Notes under the pieces: model-generated | Seen by the model: only the letters and a program-made list of their open reading frames with translations | Databases searched by the model: none | Told to the model about the DNA's origin: nothing | Assembly: GCF_963665445.1 (NCBI RefSeq) | Contig: NZ_OY762276.1 | Span: 1,458,001-1,522,000, forward strand | Source of the DNA: an uncultured Desulfobulbus sp. | GTDB lineage: Bacteria > Desulfobacterota > Desulfobulbia > Desulfobulbales > Desulfobulbaceae | Reading direction: 5' to 3' | Length of the DNA: 64,000 bases | Program-made: the position numbers and the translations under genes | Shown: positions 43,420-54,200 of the stretch, in pieces | Layout: each line of letters starts with the position of its first letter | Numbering within the stretch: position 1 is the first letter of the stretch

Positions 43420-45771
43420 TCAGGGCAAAAATTCAACGGCAACCGTCCTGCCGGAGCTTCGGCCCTGGTCATCGATAACGCTGATCTCAAAGGTCCCTGC
43501 ATGGTCCGGTCGCCAGGAGCGGCTCGATTTTCGTTTGTTGCTGCCCAGATAACGGTCGTTGACAAACCAGTACATGTGTGCACTGTCACCATCGATCGCA
43601 GCTGCGAGTTCTATGTTTTCCTCGGGTTTGGACAAACGCAGGGAATAGATCACATTGGAGAGCGGCGAGTTCAGTTGCGGCGGATCTCCTGTAAGGAGAG
43701 ATCCCTGTCCGCTGCATTGCTCCGGCAGGGGCGGGGGCATTTTTCGTGGGAGACCAGCTGCCTGAAAGAGCCGTTCCAGGTCCGAGGGCCAGAATGCAAA
43801 AACTTCGAGTTTGGTTCGCGCTCGATCATAGGGGGGGCAAACCGCTTTGCCGCTTTCCCGATCCACTATCAGCGGCCGGTGCAGGGTGGAAACGCGAATG
43901 GGTGATTTTCCTGGAATAAACCAGGTCTTCACCGTTTGCGGACACCAGCGGTTGGGGAGTTCGCCCGAGGCCCGGCAGACCTCGACCTGAATCAACCCTT
44001 TTGGTGGCTGTGGTGGGGAGGGGTGCTCTTCAGGTAGGCTCAACTCCAGAGCGTCGGCTACCTGGAAAAAGAGCGGGGTGGCTGCCTTGAGGCCGATAAA
44101 GGCCGGATTGGCCTTGCCGTCGAAGTTACCGACCCAGACCGCCAATACATAGTCGCCCACCACACCCACGGTCCAGGCATCGTGAAAGCCCCAGGAGGTC
44201 CCGGTCTTCCAGGCAATGGGCCAGTGGCTCTGCCCCCCGTTTTGAACACCTCCCCCATCCGGACGGGGATTGGCAGCCAGCATGTCGAGCACCATGAAGG
44301 CTGCCTGGGGAGAAAGCAGAAAACGGCCGTCTTCAACGGCAACCTGCCGGAGAAAGCGCAGGGACCGCTGTTTACCTTTATTGGCCAGCAGTCCGTAGAG
44401 CCTTACCAACTCCTCCATGCTCAGTTCCCCGCCTCCCAGGACCAGGGACAATCCGTAATGCTGCTCGGAACGCAGGCCGGTGATGCCGGCATGGCGCAGA
44501 AACCCGTGAAGAGTGGGGTTTGCCAGTTGATTGGCAAGCCAGATCGCGGGTACGTTGCGGCTGCGGATGAGTGCCTCGCCAGCATTTACCGGCCCGATAT
44601 AGCGACCGTCAAAATTTTCCGGCTGATAGGCGCCAAAGGCTGAGGGGGCATCACGCAGGATGGAGTGCGGGTGAATCAACCCCTGATCGATGGCCAAACC
44701 ATAGAGAAAGGGTTTAAGGGTCGAACCGGGGGAACGTTTGGCCATAACTCCATTGACCTGGCCGTGGATGCGCGCATCGAAAAAATCGGCCGAACCCACC
44801 AGGGCCCGAACCGCCATGTCCCGCCGATCCACAAGCATCAGGGCGCCGTTGACGATTCCCTGATGACGCCGTGTTGCCACATATTGGTTGAGCAACCGTT
44901 CAAGGAGACGTTGCAGTCGATAATGCAGGGTGGTGTCGATTACTTGCGGCTCATGCGGGGCTACCGAAAGAACATGGTCGCAGAAATGGGGGGCAAGAAA
45001 GGGCAGGGATGTGCGGGAATATCCGGCCAGCGTATGGTTGCTGACAATGTTCAGCGCCTCCTGGTCTTCAGGGTGTCTCTCCAGCCAGTCCCTGGTCAGG
45101 CGAATTCGGGCCTGCTGCTGCTCCTGGTCAAAATCGAATCGCCCTGCTGGATCCTGAGGCATGACCGCCAGCGCGAGTGCCTCGGCCAGGCTGAGGTCGG
45201 CAGCTGGTTTGTGAAAATATATCCGGGCCGCTGCCTCAAAGCCTTCGATATTCGCTCCCATGGGCGCGAGGTTACAGTAGGCCGCGAGGATGTCCTTCTT
45301 GGAGTAACGGGCCTCCAGCCAGAGGGCAAGTCCGATTTGTTTGCATTTGCCGCCGATGCTACGGGTGTCGAGCCGGTACAGTTTGCGTGCCAGCTGCATG
45401 GTCAGGGTGGAGCCGCCCTGGCGTTGATGACGTAGATAGGTGGAACAGGCAGCCCGCACAAGGGAGCTTGGGTTGACTCCGGGGTGGAGGAAGAAATAGC
45501 GGTCCTCCTTGAGTAAAATTGCCTCCACCGCCGTAGGGGCGATTTTAGAGAGCGGAATGCGAAGACGATACTGGCCGTCCCAGGCAAGGGTCAGACGAAG
45601 GATAACGCCATCTGCGGAGCGAATCAGGCGGGAGCAGGGGATGTCGTCGCCAATGGGGCTATGTGCGCTCAGCCGTAAACCGCAGGCCACCAGAAAAAAG
45701 AGTAGGGCAGTGGCCAACAGGGTACTTCCTGTTGGCCTGAATATCCCTTTTTTCTGCGGTCCATTGATCAT
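43420..45771 (-). CDS. pbpC: Penicillin-binding protein 1C
   Basis: A 783-residue bifunctional murein enzyme with a TM anchor (about 17-34). The GT51 transglycosylase has EDRYFFLHPGVNP and RQGGSTLTMQLARKLYRL. The transpeptidase has SPGSTLKPF (nucleophile S of STLK), SRN and KTGTSWGF. A C-terminal BiPBP_C domain (about 690-783) is typical of PBP1C. Its start overlaps the yfhM stop by 4 nt, so the two are coupled, the standard pairing of PBP1C with bacterial alpha-2-macroglobulin. Confidence 0.95.
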   Translation of the reverse strand: MINGPQKKGIFRPTGSTLLATALLFFLVACGLRLSAHSPIGDDIPCSRLIRSADGVILRLTLAWDGQYRLRIPLSKIAPTAVEAILLKEDRYFFLHPGVNPSSLVRAACSTYLRHQRQGGSTLTMQLARKLYRLDTRSIGGKCKQIGLALWLEARYSKKDILAAYCNLAPMGANIEGFEAAARIYFHKPAADLSLAEALALAVMPQDPAGRFDFDQEQQQARIRLTRDWLERHPEDQEALNIVSNHTLAGYSRTSLPFLAPHFCDHVLSVAPHEPQVIDTTLHYRLQRLLERLLNQYVATRRHQGIVNGALMLVDRRDMAVRALVGSADFFDARIHGQVNGVMAKRSPGSTLKPFLYGLAIDQGLIHPHSILRDAPSAFGAYQPENFDGRYIGPVNAGEALIRSRNVPAIWLANQLANPTLHGFLRHAGITGLRSEQHYGLSLVLGGGELSMEELVRLYGLLANKGKQRSLRFLRQVAVEDGRFLLSPQAAFMVLDMLAANPRPDGGGVQNGGQSHWPIAWKTGTSWGFHDAWTVGVVGDYVLAVWVGNFDGKANPAFIGLKAATPLFFQVADALELSLPEEHPSPPQPPKGLIQVEVCRASGELPNRWCPQTVKTWFIPGKSPIRVSTLHRPLIVDRESGKAVCPPYDRARTKLEVFAFWPSDLERLFQAAGLPRKMPPPLPEQCSGQGSLLTGDPPQLNSPLSNVIYSLRLSKPEENIELAAAIDGDSAHMYWFVNDRYLGSNKRKSSRSWRPDHAGTFEISVIDDQGRSSGRTVAVEFLP

Positions 45772-48700
45772 GGGCTGAGGATGGTCAAACTGCCCGCCTT
45801 GCCGCGTCCCTGGAGCCTGCGATCATACATCCCTTCGGCATAGGGCGCAGGAAGGGTAAAGGTTCCTTCGTTGATCGCCCGTACCCGGTATTCGTAGGTT
45901 GCCACGTCCCGGCTCAGCGTACCATAGACAATGACGCGATCATCGCGCATATTGACAAAGCTTGGTTCCCAGGCAGTCGCACCGACAGGTTCCCGACCGG
46001 ATTCCTGCTCGGCCGCTCCCTCATCCGTCTCATCAGTCGGTATAAACGGAATGGGTTCCAGGCCACCGGGGAGAAGGTCGACCATCGCGATTTCATCGAT
46101 ACGATCTCGCTCGGTGGCCCGCATTCGCAGCCGCACGGTATATTCCTGGCCCAGCTCGAGCCGATCACGGAGTTCCCCCTTGTCGTTGACCAGTTCGCGA
46201 GTGATCTCGACTCCCTGAGTCAGCTGCTCGTTGGATGGGATGCGATCGAATCCGGCCTCGGAGAGCTGGTAGAAGGCCGCAGTTCCCGCCTTCTCCTGGC
46301 GGAGGACGACCTTGTCCCAGTCAAGGGGCAGGGGTGTTTCGGGGTGGAGGGGAAGCGGTTGGAGATCGTTATCGCCAAGGCCGAGTTCTGCGGAAAGCCC
46401 ATTGTCCGCATGCCGGGGCGCCCTTTCGTAGGCGGCAAAGGCACGCATGAGCAGGCTGGCCGAGAGCGAGTGGTACTGATTGGCGGAGATCCGCCTGCCC
46501 AGTTCAGCCAGGAGCGTTTGCGGCAGCTGTTGCTCAGGAAAGTGGCGACTGAGCAGAGTCAGCAGTTCCGCATCATGACTGAGTGCATCCTCATACAGCC
46601 CGGGAGTGACCACCCCTTGTTCCGGAGTGAGGGTTGTCCAGGACACCCCGGCCAGTAGGGCTTTACCGGAGCTGTCCTGCTTCATCAGGATCTGACTCGC
46701 CCCCACATAGGCCGCACAGAGATCTGTTTTCCAGGTCTTTTGGTAATATTTTTCCAGCTGCTCGATTGTGGCCGCCAGGGGAGCGGTGGTCACCTGTCCC
46801 AGGCGGGTGAGCAGGTAGATTGCCCTTGTCCTGGTACGAAGCTCGGAAAGACCCTCAGCGCGACCGCCGGCAAGCTGTGCAAGATAGCCAAAAGCGTGGG
46901 TTTGCAGATCGTGGGGCACGGCAACACCACGTTCCTGGGCCTCGATGAGAAAATCAGCCGCATAGACGGATATATCGGGCTGAACCACCAGATTGTTTGC
47001 CCACTGACCAAAACCGCCCGAGGAATTCTGCCGTTGCCTGAGCAGGGTGAAGGCACCATTGATCGGTGCAAAATCGGCTTGCCGGAACTGGTCCGGACTG
47101 GCGGTAACAAGGGCGGGCATTGCCCGAGAGAGCAGTTGCTCGGTGCATTCATAGGGGTAGTGCTCAAGATAGGTTTTCAAGCCCTGCATCCAGACAAGCG
47201 GCGATCGTCCATACCCGAGCAGCACCTGGCCGTATTCCTTGATCAGGTCTCGTTCGCGGGCAAGACTGAATCCCGCCTCAATAAACGAGCCTGCGCGGAG
47301 ATCGACCCGGTACGGTGTGGCCGGGCGCACCGAAAGAGATTCGCGTATCCGGGATGTCCCCTGTGCACTTTCGGCCAAAAAGGTAAATTGGTTGGAACCA
47401 GGCCTCTCCGATGCCCTCACTGCAAATTCTGCCACCGCTTCCCTGCCGGGGGCGACCTCGAGGATTTGGCTCTTTTCCCCATCCACAATACAGCCGTCGT
47501 CACTGTGCAGGCTGATCTGTACCCGGCTGTTTTCGGACAGATTGCTGAAGGTGCCGACACTGAGGGTGAAACGGTCGCCGGGGGCAACAAAGGCCGGTAC
47601 ATTTGGGGTCAATACCCACGGTCCGCGGACCTCGGTGCCCTGGGTGGTCACGCCGATGCGCTGTGGGGTCACAGCCACCGCCATGATCCGCAAACGGCCG
47701 TTGAACCCCTCCGGAACCTGGTAGGAAAAACTGCGCCCTCCTGCCGGCAGATCCACCACCCCGGACCAGTAAGCCACTGGCCCCTGGCGTTTGCGTTTAA
47801 ATGGGTTGAGGTGCGCCCCTATTGCCTCGTCATCGCCTCCTCCCGGCGCGGCTGCGTTGAGCAGTCGGCTGAATTCGGGCAAAATCAAGTTGAGGATCTG
47901 CAGGGTTTCCACCTCCAGACTGCGTTTGGCAAAGAACTCGCCCAGGGGGTTGGGTGTTGTGTAGCGAGCCACCTGGAGGATGCCCTCATCAACGGCAAAG
48001 ACAACCGCCTTGGCCGGTTCGGGGGTAGTAAGCTTGATCGTCAGTTCCTGCCCCGGTTCGATGGTCTTTGCGCTTGCAAGCGTAACCGGCAGTGTGCGAC
48101 GTGCAAGCGAGACCGCAAACGGGGCCACTCCGGAGGAGAGCGGGCTCATGAAAATTTCCGGGGAGTTGGGGTCGCGGAGAAACTGGACGTTGACATAGCC
48201 ATTGCCCTCCAACCCCTGCGGCACGGTGATGGTCTGCACGCTGCTGGTGGTATTGGTGGTAAACCAGGCATGGGCATAGACCTTGTCGCGTTCGATGGTG
48301 ATCAGGCCGGAACCGGTGTAGGGCGCGCGCAGGTTGATGTGAATGATGTCGCCGGGAGCGTAGGATTTTTTATCGAGCTTGATCTGCAACTCGGCGTTGC
48401 GTTCTAGCGAGCGGCTGACATTGCCCATGCCCGCCACGCTCCAGCTGATGGTATTGAGCAGCGTCCCCTGACCATCGCGTAACTCATAGGCGAAATCCCC
48501 GGGTTCTTCGGTTGGTACATTCGTTGTCGTTCCTTCTGGGGAGATGTTCAGGCCCTGTGTCGTGCGGATGATTTGCTTGCGCCTGGATTCGTAGGCATAG
48601 GCGCCGCTGTCCTGCTTCACCAGGACTGAGACGTAGCGGTATTCGATCAGGGTCAGTTGCAGCCCATCAACCGCCGTCGGCGCCAGGTCGGGCCGGAGAG

Positions 48701-51485
48701 CGAGCCAGGTGCAACTGCGTTGCGCCCCCTTGGTTATGTACTCAAGGGAATCGGGAGTACGCACCCCAACCAGGTAGGGGTGCGAGGCCACCAGGACTTC
48801 ATCGGCGGCAACCACGTTGCGTCCACCCTTGGCCTCATAGACCCGCGTGGTCAGGCGCAGGCGGTAGGCGGCAGCGGTGAAGCGTTGCAGATCAGGCCGC
48901 AGTTGGGCGGTGCCGTCTGCTCCGGTCCGCGTTTCTTCCAGTTGTTCATCAACCCCTTCCTTGAGTCGGTTTGGCAGCTGAAAGCGGTAGTCCGCGTACT
49001 GGGGGAAGGCGGCAAAGGCGGGTGACAGTTCCATACTGGCGGTGACACGACGATCGGCTGCGTCAGCCCCGAAAAGATGGCGTGCGGTGACCACAGGTTT
49101 GACCTCATTAGGCTGAAGCCACCCCATGACCGGGGTGTTTGCCAGGCGCAGGTCGACCTTCATCCGGTCGGGTTCGAATTCACGCACCGAAAAATCGACG
49201 CTGTCGACAAAGGTGGCACGGCGGTTGTTTTTCACCAGGTAGATCGTGGCCGTGTACGAACCGGCGGCCGCATTGCCGTTTGTGATAAAATCGATGGCAT
49301 CAAAGCCGTCTTCGGTCGTGGCCCTGCGTTCGCGGAAGGCGACGAGGCCACGTGGATCAGTGATTTCAATCTCAATTGGCATGCCAGCCAAGGACAGCTG
49401 CCAGTCGTTGGCCCGGAGAATATAACCGATGTGGGCCGTCTCCCCCGGACGATAGAGGCCGCGATCGGTGAACAGGGAGGCGGAAACCTGGTTGGGGCTC
49501 CGTTGATTGGATCTGCCGCCGATGTCAAAGCGGGAAAAATCGATCTGATGTTCATCATGGCCCAGCGGCAGGAAGGAGAGATCCCTCTCCAGGGAGGCCA
49601 TCACCATGATCGGTGATTTTTCTCGTCTGAGATCGTTGAGCTGGGCAAAACGCACATGCCCCTGATCATCGGTGTGCCCCGTGGCCACCGGCAATCCGTT
49701 GCGTCCGACCACGGTAACAGCCACTGCGGGTACCGGCCTGCCGCTGCTCAGTGACTGGACAAAGACCTCCTGGCCACCGTCCAGGGTCTGTTTGCAGAGA
49801 ATACCGAGATCGGTGACGAGAATGAAGCGACGGTCGCCGGAAGAGTCGCCCTGGAGGGAATCACTGTAGCTGCGATAGGGATATTTAGGGTCAAAGGGCG
49901 TAAGCCGCAGGACAAAGACACCGGATACTCCACCGTCTCTTTTGAGATAGGGGCCCAGGTCAACGGCATCATAAATTGGTTTGCTCGGATCAACGGCACT
50001 CAAGATCCGGATGAAGGATTGCCGTTCCACCAGACGATCAAAATCGTTGTCGTACACCGACGGTTGAGCAAACCGGCCGTAGTTTTGGTCAACCAGATGA
50101 TGCAGCTGGCCGGGCAGCATGCGGGCGATCTCCACCTTGACCCCGGGAACGCCCTGAGCCATGAAGCCGACCCTGTGCTCCCCGTTCAGGCTGAGCAATG
50201 CCCCTTCCCCCAGGAGCTTGACCACCTTGGGGTACTCGCCGCTGTCGAGCAGGGCAACAGAGGGTTGCTTCATAAGATAGCCGCCAATGGCTTGGATCCG
50301 CTCGTCGATTTTGACCACCAGCTGTCGTTTGACCGGCACGTCAAGACGAAAACTGTGCAGGCTGTTGAGCGGTTCCGCGCTTGGGATCAGAGTCAGGTGG
50401 ATGGATTGATTCAGATCGGCTTCATTTATGTTCTGGAGGTGCCATGGCTGCTTTTTCTGTGGTAATAACCAGGCTTGGATATGCTTGCCAATCTCTTCGT
50501 CCGCTACTGGGAAGGAGCTTGCCAGGGTGAGCACTTGCTGGGGTTCTCCCTGGGGGTTGTTGACGTACCTGGTTCGGATATCGGAAAAACTGAGTTGGTA
50601 ACGGCCTGGAACCTTGACGGTTTGTTCGACTGGGCCGGCGAGCTGAACATGATCTTTCTGGGAGGCGATGGCCTTCCCCAGTCGCAGGGTGATGGGGACC
50701 GATTCCAAGGGCATGGCCAGGGGCGCAGAGAACAGGTGCGCATGGAGGCTATCTTTATCAACCTTCAGGGAGAATCGAGTAGCGGATGGATCGCGGTAGC
50801 TGAGCCCCTTGCCCGGGAGCAGTTGGATGTTGGCCGCAAGTGTTGCGGGATCGACCATATGGGAAAAGTCGATGGAGGCCAACAGTTTCTTGACGCCCGG
50901 ATCATGGGGATCCTGATACAGTTCAGCCTTTTTGATGGTCGCTGAAAAGGGAGCGGTGGAAAAACGGCGCTCATAGGTCTGCAACAGTACACCTGGTGCA
51001 AAAAAATCTTTTTTGGCAAAACCAAGCCGAAAGGAGGTGCCGATGGGCCAATCTTCATCCGGCTTGAACTCCAGGGTCCGGTCATCCACCCATTTCCACA
51101 ACCCCTTGCAGGCCGGGTCAAGACGCACGCCTCCTTGCAGCGGTTTATTGATCAGCTGCAGCGGGGCCGCGGACTCGGCAAAATGGACATGCAGGGGGAA
51201 AACCTCGATCGGTGTTTTGCTGTAATCGGTGAGCGCGGGTGGTCCAAGGCGGTAATCGACCGTATGCGGCTTGGGCAGATGACTGTACCACTGCCAGCCG
51301 TACCAACCGGACACGGTCGACAAACAGATGAAGGCAAGGAGAACGAGTGAGAGCAGAGGGCGGGCACGCAGCCAGGTGCACCACGGAGGCGGTTGCCAGG
51401 AAAACCGTCCCAGCAGCAGGTGCATCATTTGAGAAAGACCACGAGAGACAGACTTCCAGCGTTGTGAGAAGAGATGTGTATCCAT
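45768..51485 (-). CDS. yfhM: Bacterial alpha-2-macroglobulin (protease trap)
   Basis: A 1905-residue periplasmic protein that traps host or competitor proteases by covalent capture, thought to guard the cell when PBP1C repairs breached murein. An N-terminal membrane anchor (LLSLVLLAFICLSTVSGW, about 45-62) is followed by macroglobulin domains, the bait-region neighbourhood, and a thioester domain with C1447-T-E-Q1450. The intact CxEQ motif indicates a thioester-active member of the YfhM type rather than the thioester-less MagD type. Length is a little above E. coli YfhM (1653). ATG at 51485. Confidence 0.93.
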   Translation of the reverse strand: MDTHLFSQRWKSVSRGLSQMMHLLLGRFSWQPPPWCTWLRARPLLSLVLLAFICLSTVSGWYGWQWYSHLPKPHTVDYRLGPPALTDYSKTPIEVFPLHVHFAESAAPLQLINKPLQGGVRLDPACKGLWKWVDDRTLEFKPDEDWPIGTSFRLGFAKKDFFAPGVLLQTYERRFSTAPFSATIKKAELYQDPHDPGVKKLLASIDFSHMVDPATLAANIQLLPGKGLSYRDPSATRFSLKVDKDSLHAHLFSAPLAMPLESVPITLRLGKAIASQKDHVQLAGPVEQTVKVPGRYQLSFSDIRTRYVNNPQGEPQQVLTLASSFPVADEEIGKHIQAWLLPQKKQPWHLQNINEADLNQSIHLTLIPSAEPLNSLHSFRLDVPVKRQLVVKIDERIQAIGGYLMKQPSVALLDSGEYPKVVKLLGEGALLSLNGEHRVGFMAQGVPGVKVEIARMLPGQLHHLVDQNYGRFAQPSVYDNDFDRLVERQSFIRILSAVDPSKPIYDAVDLGPYLKRDGGVSGVFVLRLTPFDPKYPYRSYSDSLQGDSSGDRRFILVTDLGILCKQTLDGGQEVFVQSLSSGRPVPAVAVTVVGRNGLPVATGHTDDQGHVRFAQLNDLRREKSPIMVMASLERDLSFLPLGHDEHQIDFSRFDIGGRSNQRSPNQVSASLFTDRGLYRPGETAHIGYILRANDWQLSLAGMPIEIEITDPRGLVAFRERRATTEDGFDAIDFITNGNAAAGSYTATIYLVKNNRRATFVDSVDFSVREFEPDRMKVDLRLANTPVMGWLQPNEVKPVVTARHLFGADAADRRVTASMELSPAFAAFPQYADYRFQLPNRLKEGVDEQLEETRTGADGTAQLRPDLQRFTAAAYRLRLTTRVYEAKGGRNVVAADEVLVASHPYLVGVRTPDSLEYITKGAQRSCTWLALRPDLAPTAVDGLQLTLIEYRYVSVLVKQDSGAYAYESRRKQIIRTTQGLNISPEGTTTNVPTEEPGDFAYELRDGQGTLLNTISWSVAGMGNVSRSLERNAELQIKLDKKSYAPGDIIHINLRAPYTGSGLITIERDKVYAHAWFTTNTTSSVQTITVPQGLEGNGYVNVQFLRDPNSPEIFMSPLSSGVAPFAVSLARRTLPVTLASAKTIEPGQELTIKLTTPEPAKAVVFAVDEGILQVARYTTPNPLGEFFAKRSLEVETLQILNLILPEFSRLLNAAAPGGGDDEAIGAHLNPFKRKRQGPVAYWSGVVDLPAGGRSFSYQVPEGFNGRLRIMAVAVTPQRIGVTTQGTEVRGPWVLTPNVPAFVAPGDRFTLSVGTFSNLSENSRVQISLHSDDGCIVDGEKSQILEVAPGREAVAEFAVRASERPGSNQFTFLAESAQGTSRIRESLSVRPATPYRVDLRAGSFIEAGFSLARERDLIKEYGQVLLGYGRSPLVWMQGLKTYLEHYPYECTEQLLSRAMPALVTASPDQFRQADFAPINGAFTLLRQRQNSSGGFGQWANNLVVQPDISVYAADFLIEAQERGVAVPHDLQTHAFGYLAQLAGGRAEGLSELRTRTRAIYLLTRLGQVTTAPLAATIEQLEKYYQKTWKTDLCAAYVGASQILMKQDSSGKALLAGVSWTTLTPEQGVVTPGLYEDALSHDAELLTLLSRHFPEQQLPQTLLAELGRRISANQYHSLSASLLMRAFAAYERAPRHADNGLSAELGLGDNDLQPLPLHPETPLPLDWDKVVLRQEKAGTAAFYQLSEAGFDRIPSNEQLTQGVEITRELVNDKGELRDRLELGQEYTVRLRMRATERDRIDEIAMVDLLPGGLEPIPFIPTDETDEGAAEQESGREPVGATAWEPSFVNMRDDRVIVYGTLSRDVATYEYRVRAINEGTFTLPAPYAEGMYDRRLQGRGKAGSLTILSP

Positions 51486-51592
51486 GGCGTCACCTGGTCG
51501 TGATGGAGCGCCTGCTCCTGAGAGAAAATGTGCTAACGCATTGTGCTCATGATTTTTTTTGAGATTTTTTTGCCTGCTCGGGCGTTTGAACT

Positions 51593-52870
51593 TTACAGTG
51601 CGCCGTCAGCCACTCTCTGGGGCAGGGCATGCTTGACATCATAGATCACCGCGTTGGATTTACACACGGCCCTGAGCTCAGTTTCGGAAAGCCGGGTAAA
51701 TTCCTCATGGGCCACCGCCAGGATCACTGCATCGTAGCGCTGTTGCGGAAGGCTTGCGATCATGTTCACCTTGTAGAGGGATCTGGCCTCTTCCTGATCG
51801 ACCCAGGGGTCGTAAACATCGATTCTGGCGCCGAAGGTGAGCAGTTCCTCGATGATATCAATGACCCGGGTGTTGCGCAGATCCGGGCAGTTCTCCTTAA
51901 AGGTCAGGCCAAGGACGAGGATATGGGCATCGGCCACATGGATGCGGCGTTTGAGCATCAGTTTGACCGTCTCGGAGGCAATGTAGCGGCCCATATCATC
52001 GTTGAGGCGGCGGCCGGCAAGGATCATCTCCGGGTGGTAGCCGACCTCCTGGGCCTTGTGGGTGAGGTAATAGGGATCGACGCCGATACAGTGGCCGCCG
52101 ACCAGACCGGGACGAAAGGGCAGGAAGTTCCACTTGGTTCCGGCTGCCTTGAGCACTTCGAGGGTATCGATGCCTAACCGGTTGAAGATCAGGGCGAGTT
52201 CGTTGATCAGGGCAATGTTGACGTCGCGCTGGGTGTTCTCTATTACCTTGGCGGCCTCGGCCACCCGCATGGAACTGGCCTTGAAGGTCCCGGCGGTGAT
52301 CACCATGCCGTAGAGTTTATCGACAAACTCCGCCACCTCGGGAGTGGAGCCGGAGGTGACCTTGACAATGGTCGGCAGCCGGTGCTGATGATCGCCGGGG
52401 TTGATTCGCTCCGGGCTGTACCCGGCGAAAAAGTCCTGGTTGAAGGTCAAACCGGAATCCCGCTCCAGGATCGGCACGCAGACCTCCTCGGTTGCTCCAG
52501 GGTAAACGGTGGATTCGTAGATGACCACGTCTTCTTTTTTCAAGACCTGGGCCACTGTTTCCGAGGCCTTGACCAAGGGAGTGAAGTCCGGGCGCTTGTT
52601 GCGGTCGATGGGCGTGGGCACGGCAACGATAAAGACGTTGCATCTCCTGAGGTCGTTGATCTCGCAGCTATACTCCAGGTTGCCCGCCTGCTGCAACTCC
52701 TCGCGGGTGACTTCCCGGGTCACGTCAAGATGACGGCGCAGTTCATCGATACGCCTGGCCTTGAGATCAAAACCAATGGTGGGCCGCTTTTTGCTGAATT
52801 CAACGGCCAGGGGCAGGCCGACATAGCCAAGACCGATGATGGCGATACAAACGTTGTCTAGATTGAACAT
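51593..52870 (-). CDS. tviB: UDP-N-acetylhexosamine 6-dehydrogenase (TviB/WbpO type)
   Basis: A 425-residue NAD-dependent nucleotide-sugar dehydrogenase that oxidises C6 of a UDP-HexNAc to the uronic acid for surface polysaccharides. Motifs: [12 protein letters not shown] (NAD fold, residues 11-22), [40 protein letters not shown] (catalytic Cys near residue 265) and [16 protein letters not shown]. The overall pattern is that of the TviB/VipA group acting on UDP-GlcNAc/GalNAc. The frame is open upstream to 53068 but ATG 52870 has AAGG and starts the Rossmann strand. No partner epimerase adjoins. Confidence 0.85.
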   Translation of the reverse strand: MFNLDNVCIAIIGLGYVGLPLAVEFSKKRPTIGFDLKARRIDELRRHLDVTREVTREELQQAGNLEYSCEINDLRRCNVFIVAVPTPIDRNKRPDFTPLVKASETVAQVLKKEDVVIYESTVYPGATEEVCVPILERDSGLTFNQDFFAGYSPERINPGDHQHRLPTIVKVTSGSTPEVAEFVDKLYGMVITAGTFKASSMRVAEAAKVIENTQRDVNIALINELALIFNRLGIDTLEVLKAAGTKWNFLPFRPGLVGGHCIGVDPYYLTHKAQEVGYHPEMILAGRRLNDDMGRYIASETVKLMLKRRIHVADAHILVLGLTFKENCPDLRNTRVIDIIEELLTFGARIDVYDPWVDQEEARSLYKVNMIASLPQQRYDAVILAVAHEEFTRLSETELRAVCKSNAVIYDVKHALPQRVADGAL

Positions 52871-52985
52871 GGAAATACCTTGGAGGGGAAAAGAAGAGAC
52901 AGCAGATTGATTTACTTGAAAGAAGTATAAAGCGAAGTGACGCGGGAGCAAAGCACTAAACGCGCAGGATATAAAAATGGGCGCG

Positions 52986-53663
52986 TCACACTCCCCGGTT
53001 TTGATGTGGCCAGAGCAGGGTATGCAGTTGGAGTTGAAGGCGAACGTTGACGTTGAGGCGATGTTCAAGGAGCAGGTTTGCCAGTTCTAGCGGTGCAAGC
53101 CGATCCGTGACCGGGGAGAACAGAACCGGCAGCAGCCGGTCCAACCGATGTTGTTCGACCATATTTTTTGCCCAGTGAAAATCGCCGGGTGAACTCAGGA
53201 CAAACTTGATTTCATCACGGCACCCACGCTGCCGTCGCTCACCAAGGACCTGGAGGTTTTCGCCCAGATTATGTTCGCTCATACCCGAATCCGGACATTT
53301 GATGTCCATGATGATATGCACCCCGTCAGGGACCGCGCAGATCGGCAGGCTGCCGTTGGTTTCCAACAGCACGACCCGTTCTTGGAGGAGAAGCTCCTGC
53401 ATCAGAGGGTAGACGCCAATTTGACACAGCGGCTCTCCTCCGGTTATCTCGACCATGGTCCCCGGATCCTGGTTGATCCTGTCCATGATGGACGCATATT
53501 CCATGGGTTGTCCGAGTTCTTCATAGGTATAGCGGGCATCGCAGTAGCTGCAGCGCAGGTTGCAACCGGCAAGACGGACAAAGAGGCAGGGCAGGCCGGC
53601 CCAGGTCGATTCCCCCTGAATGGAGGTGAACAGTTCGGAAACAAGCAGGGGCTCAGTCGCCAT
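52986..53663 (-). CDS. queE: 7-carboxy-7-deazaguanine synthase
   Basis: A 225-residue radical SAM enzyme that converts 6-carboxytetrahydropterin to CDG in queuosine biosynthesis. CX3CX2C at C34, C38, C41, with [12 protein letters not shown] before it (QGEG-like QueE N-terminus) and ITGGEPL as the SAM-binding GGEP motif. The start overlaps queD by 11 nt. QueC is not in this window. Confidence 0.93.
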   Translation of the reverse strand: MATEPLLVSELFTSIQGESTWAGLPCLFVRLAGCNLRCSYCDARYTYEELGQPMEYASIMDRINQDPGTMVEITGGEPLCQIGVYPLMQELLLQERVVLLETNGSLPICAVPDGVHIIMDIKCPDSGMSEHNLGENLQVLGERRQRGCRDEIKFVLSSPGDFHWAKNMVEQHRLDRLLPVLFSPVTDRLAPLELANLLLEHRLNVNVRLQLQLHTLLWPHQNRGV

Positions 53664-54021
53664 AGTAGATCACGCCGCTGGAATCGGTTTCCCGGATCTC
53701 AACACTGTAGAGGCGATAGCGGTCGGTTTTCAGCCGTGGTTGCAGGGTTTTAAAAAGATAGATGGCAATATGCTCGGAGGAAGGATTGATCTCAACAAAG
53801 GCTGGATGCTGGTTGAGGTCGCGATGGTCAAGCTCGTCGACCACGGTGTTGACGGTGTTTTTCAACTCCTTGAAATCAATTCCCATTCCAAGTTTATCGA
53901 GTTTGTCGGCACGAACCGTCACCTTGACTTTCCAGTTGTGCCCGTGCGGATTTTCACAGTTGCCCGGATAGGCGCGGAGATGATGGCCACCGGAAAAATG
54001 GGTCTTGATAAATACATCCAT
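53653..54021 (-). CDS. queD: 6-carboxy-5,6,7,8-tetrahydropterin synthase
   Basis: A 122-residue PTPS-family enzyme that makes 6-carboxytetrahydropterin from dihydroneopterin triphosphate. It has the zinc-binding His of SGGHHL (residues 13/14), catalytic Cys22 and H26/H28 (CENPHGHNW), and the catalytic Asp/His in ELDHRDLN. First gene of queD-queE. No preQ1 riboswitch was recognised upstream. Confidence 0.94.
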   Translation of the reverse strand: MDVFIKTHFSGGHHLRAYPGNCENPHGHNWKVKVTVRADKLDKLGMGIDFKELKNTVNTVVDELDHRDLNQHPAFVEINPSSEHIAIYLFKTLQPRLKTDRYRLYSVEIRETDSSGVIYYGD

Positions 54022-54200
54022 GGTGTACTCCCGGGAAAAAATATGAGAAAAGAGGAAGAGCCCCTCAAACTAAAGCGGCTTGCGTTGCCGAGTAGTCAAA
54101 TGGTAAACAGAAACTGAGTCTTGTAAAGCGTCAACCGTACAACAGTGGATGTGCAGTTGACATCAATGACCAGCCCTCCATCGATCCACTTTCAGGGAGT

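Noticed and set aside
46740-48407. 555-residue plus-strand protein
   Set aside because: It is antisense to the yfhM coding region; the minus strand carries the recognisable protein.
54022-54200. preQ1 riboswitch upstream of queD
   Set aside because: No preQ1 aptamer consensus was seen on the minus strand in this gap.
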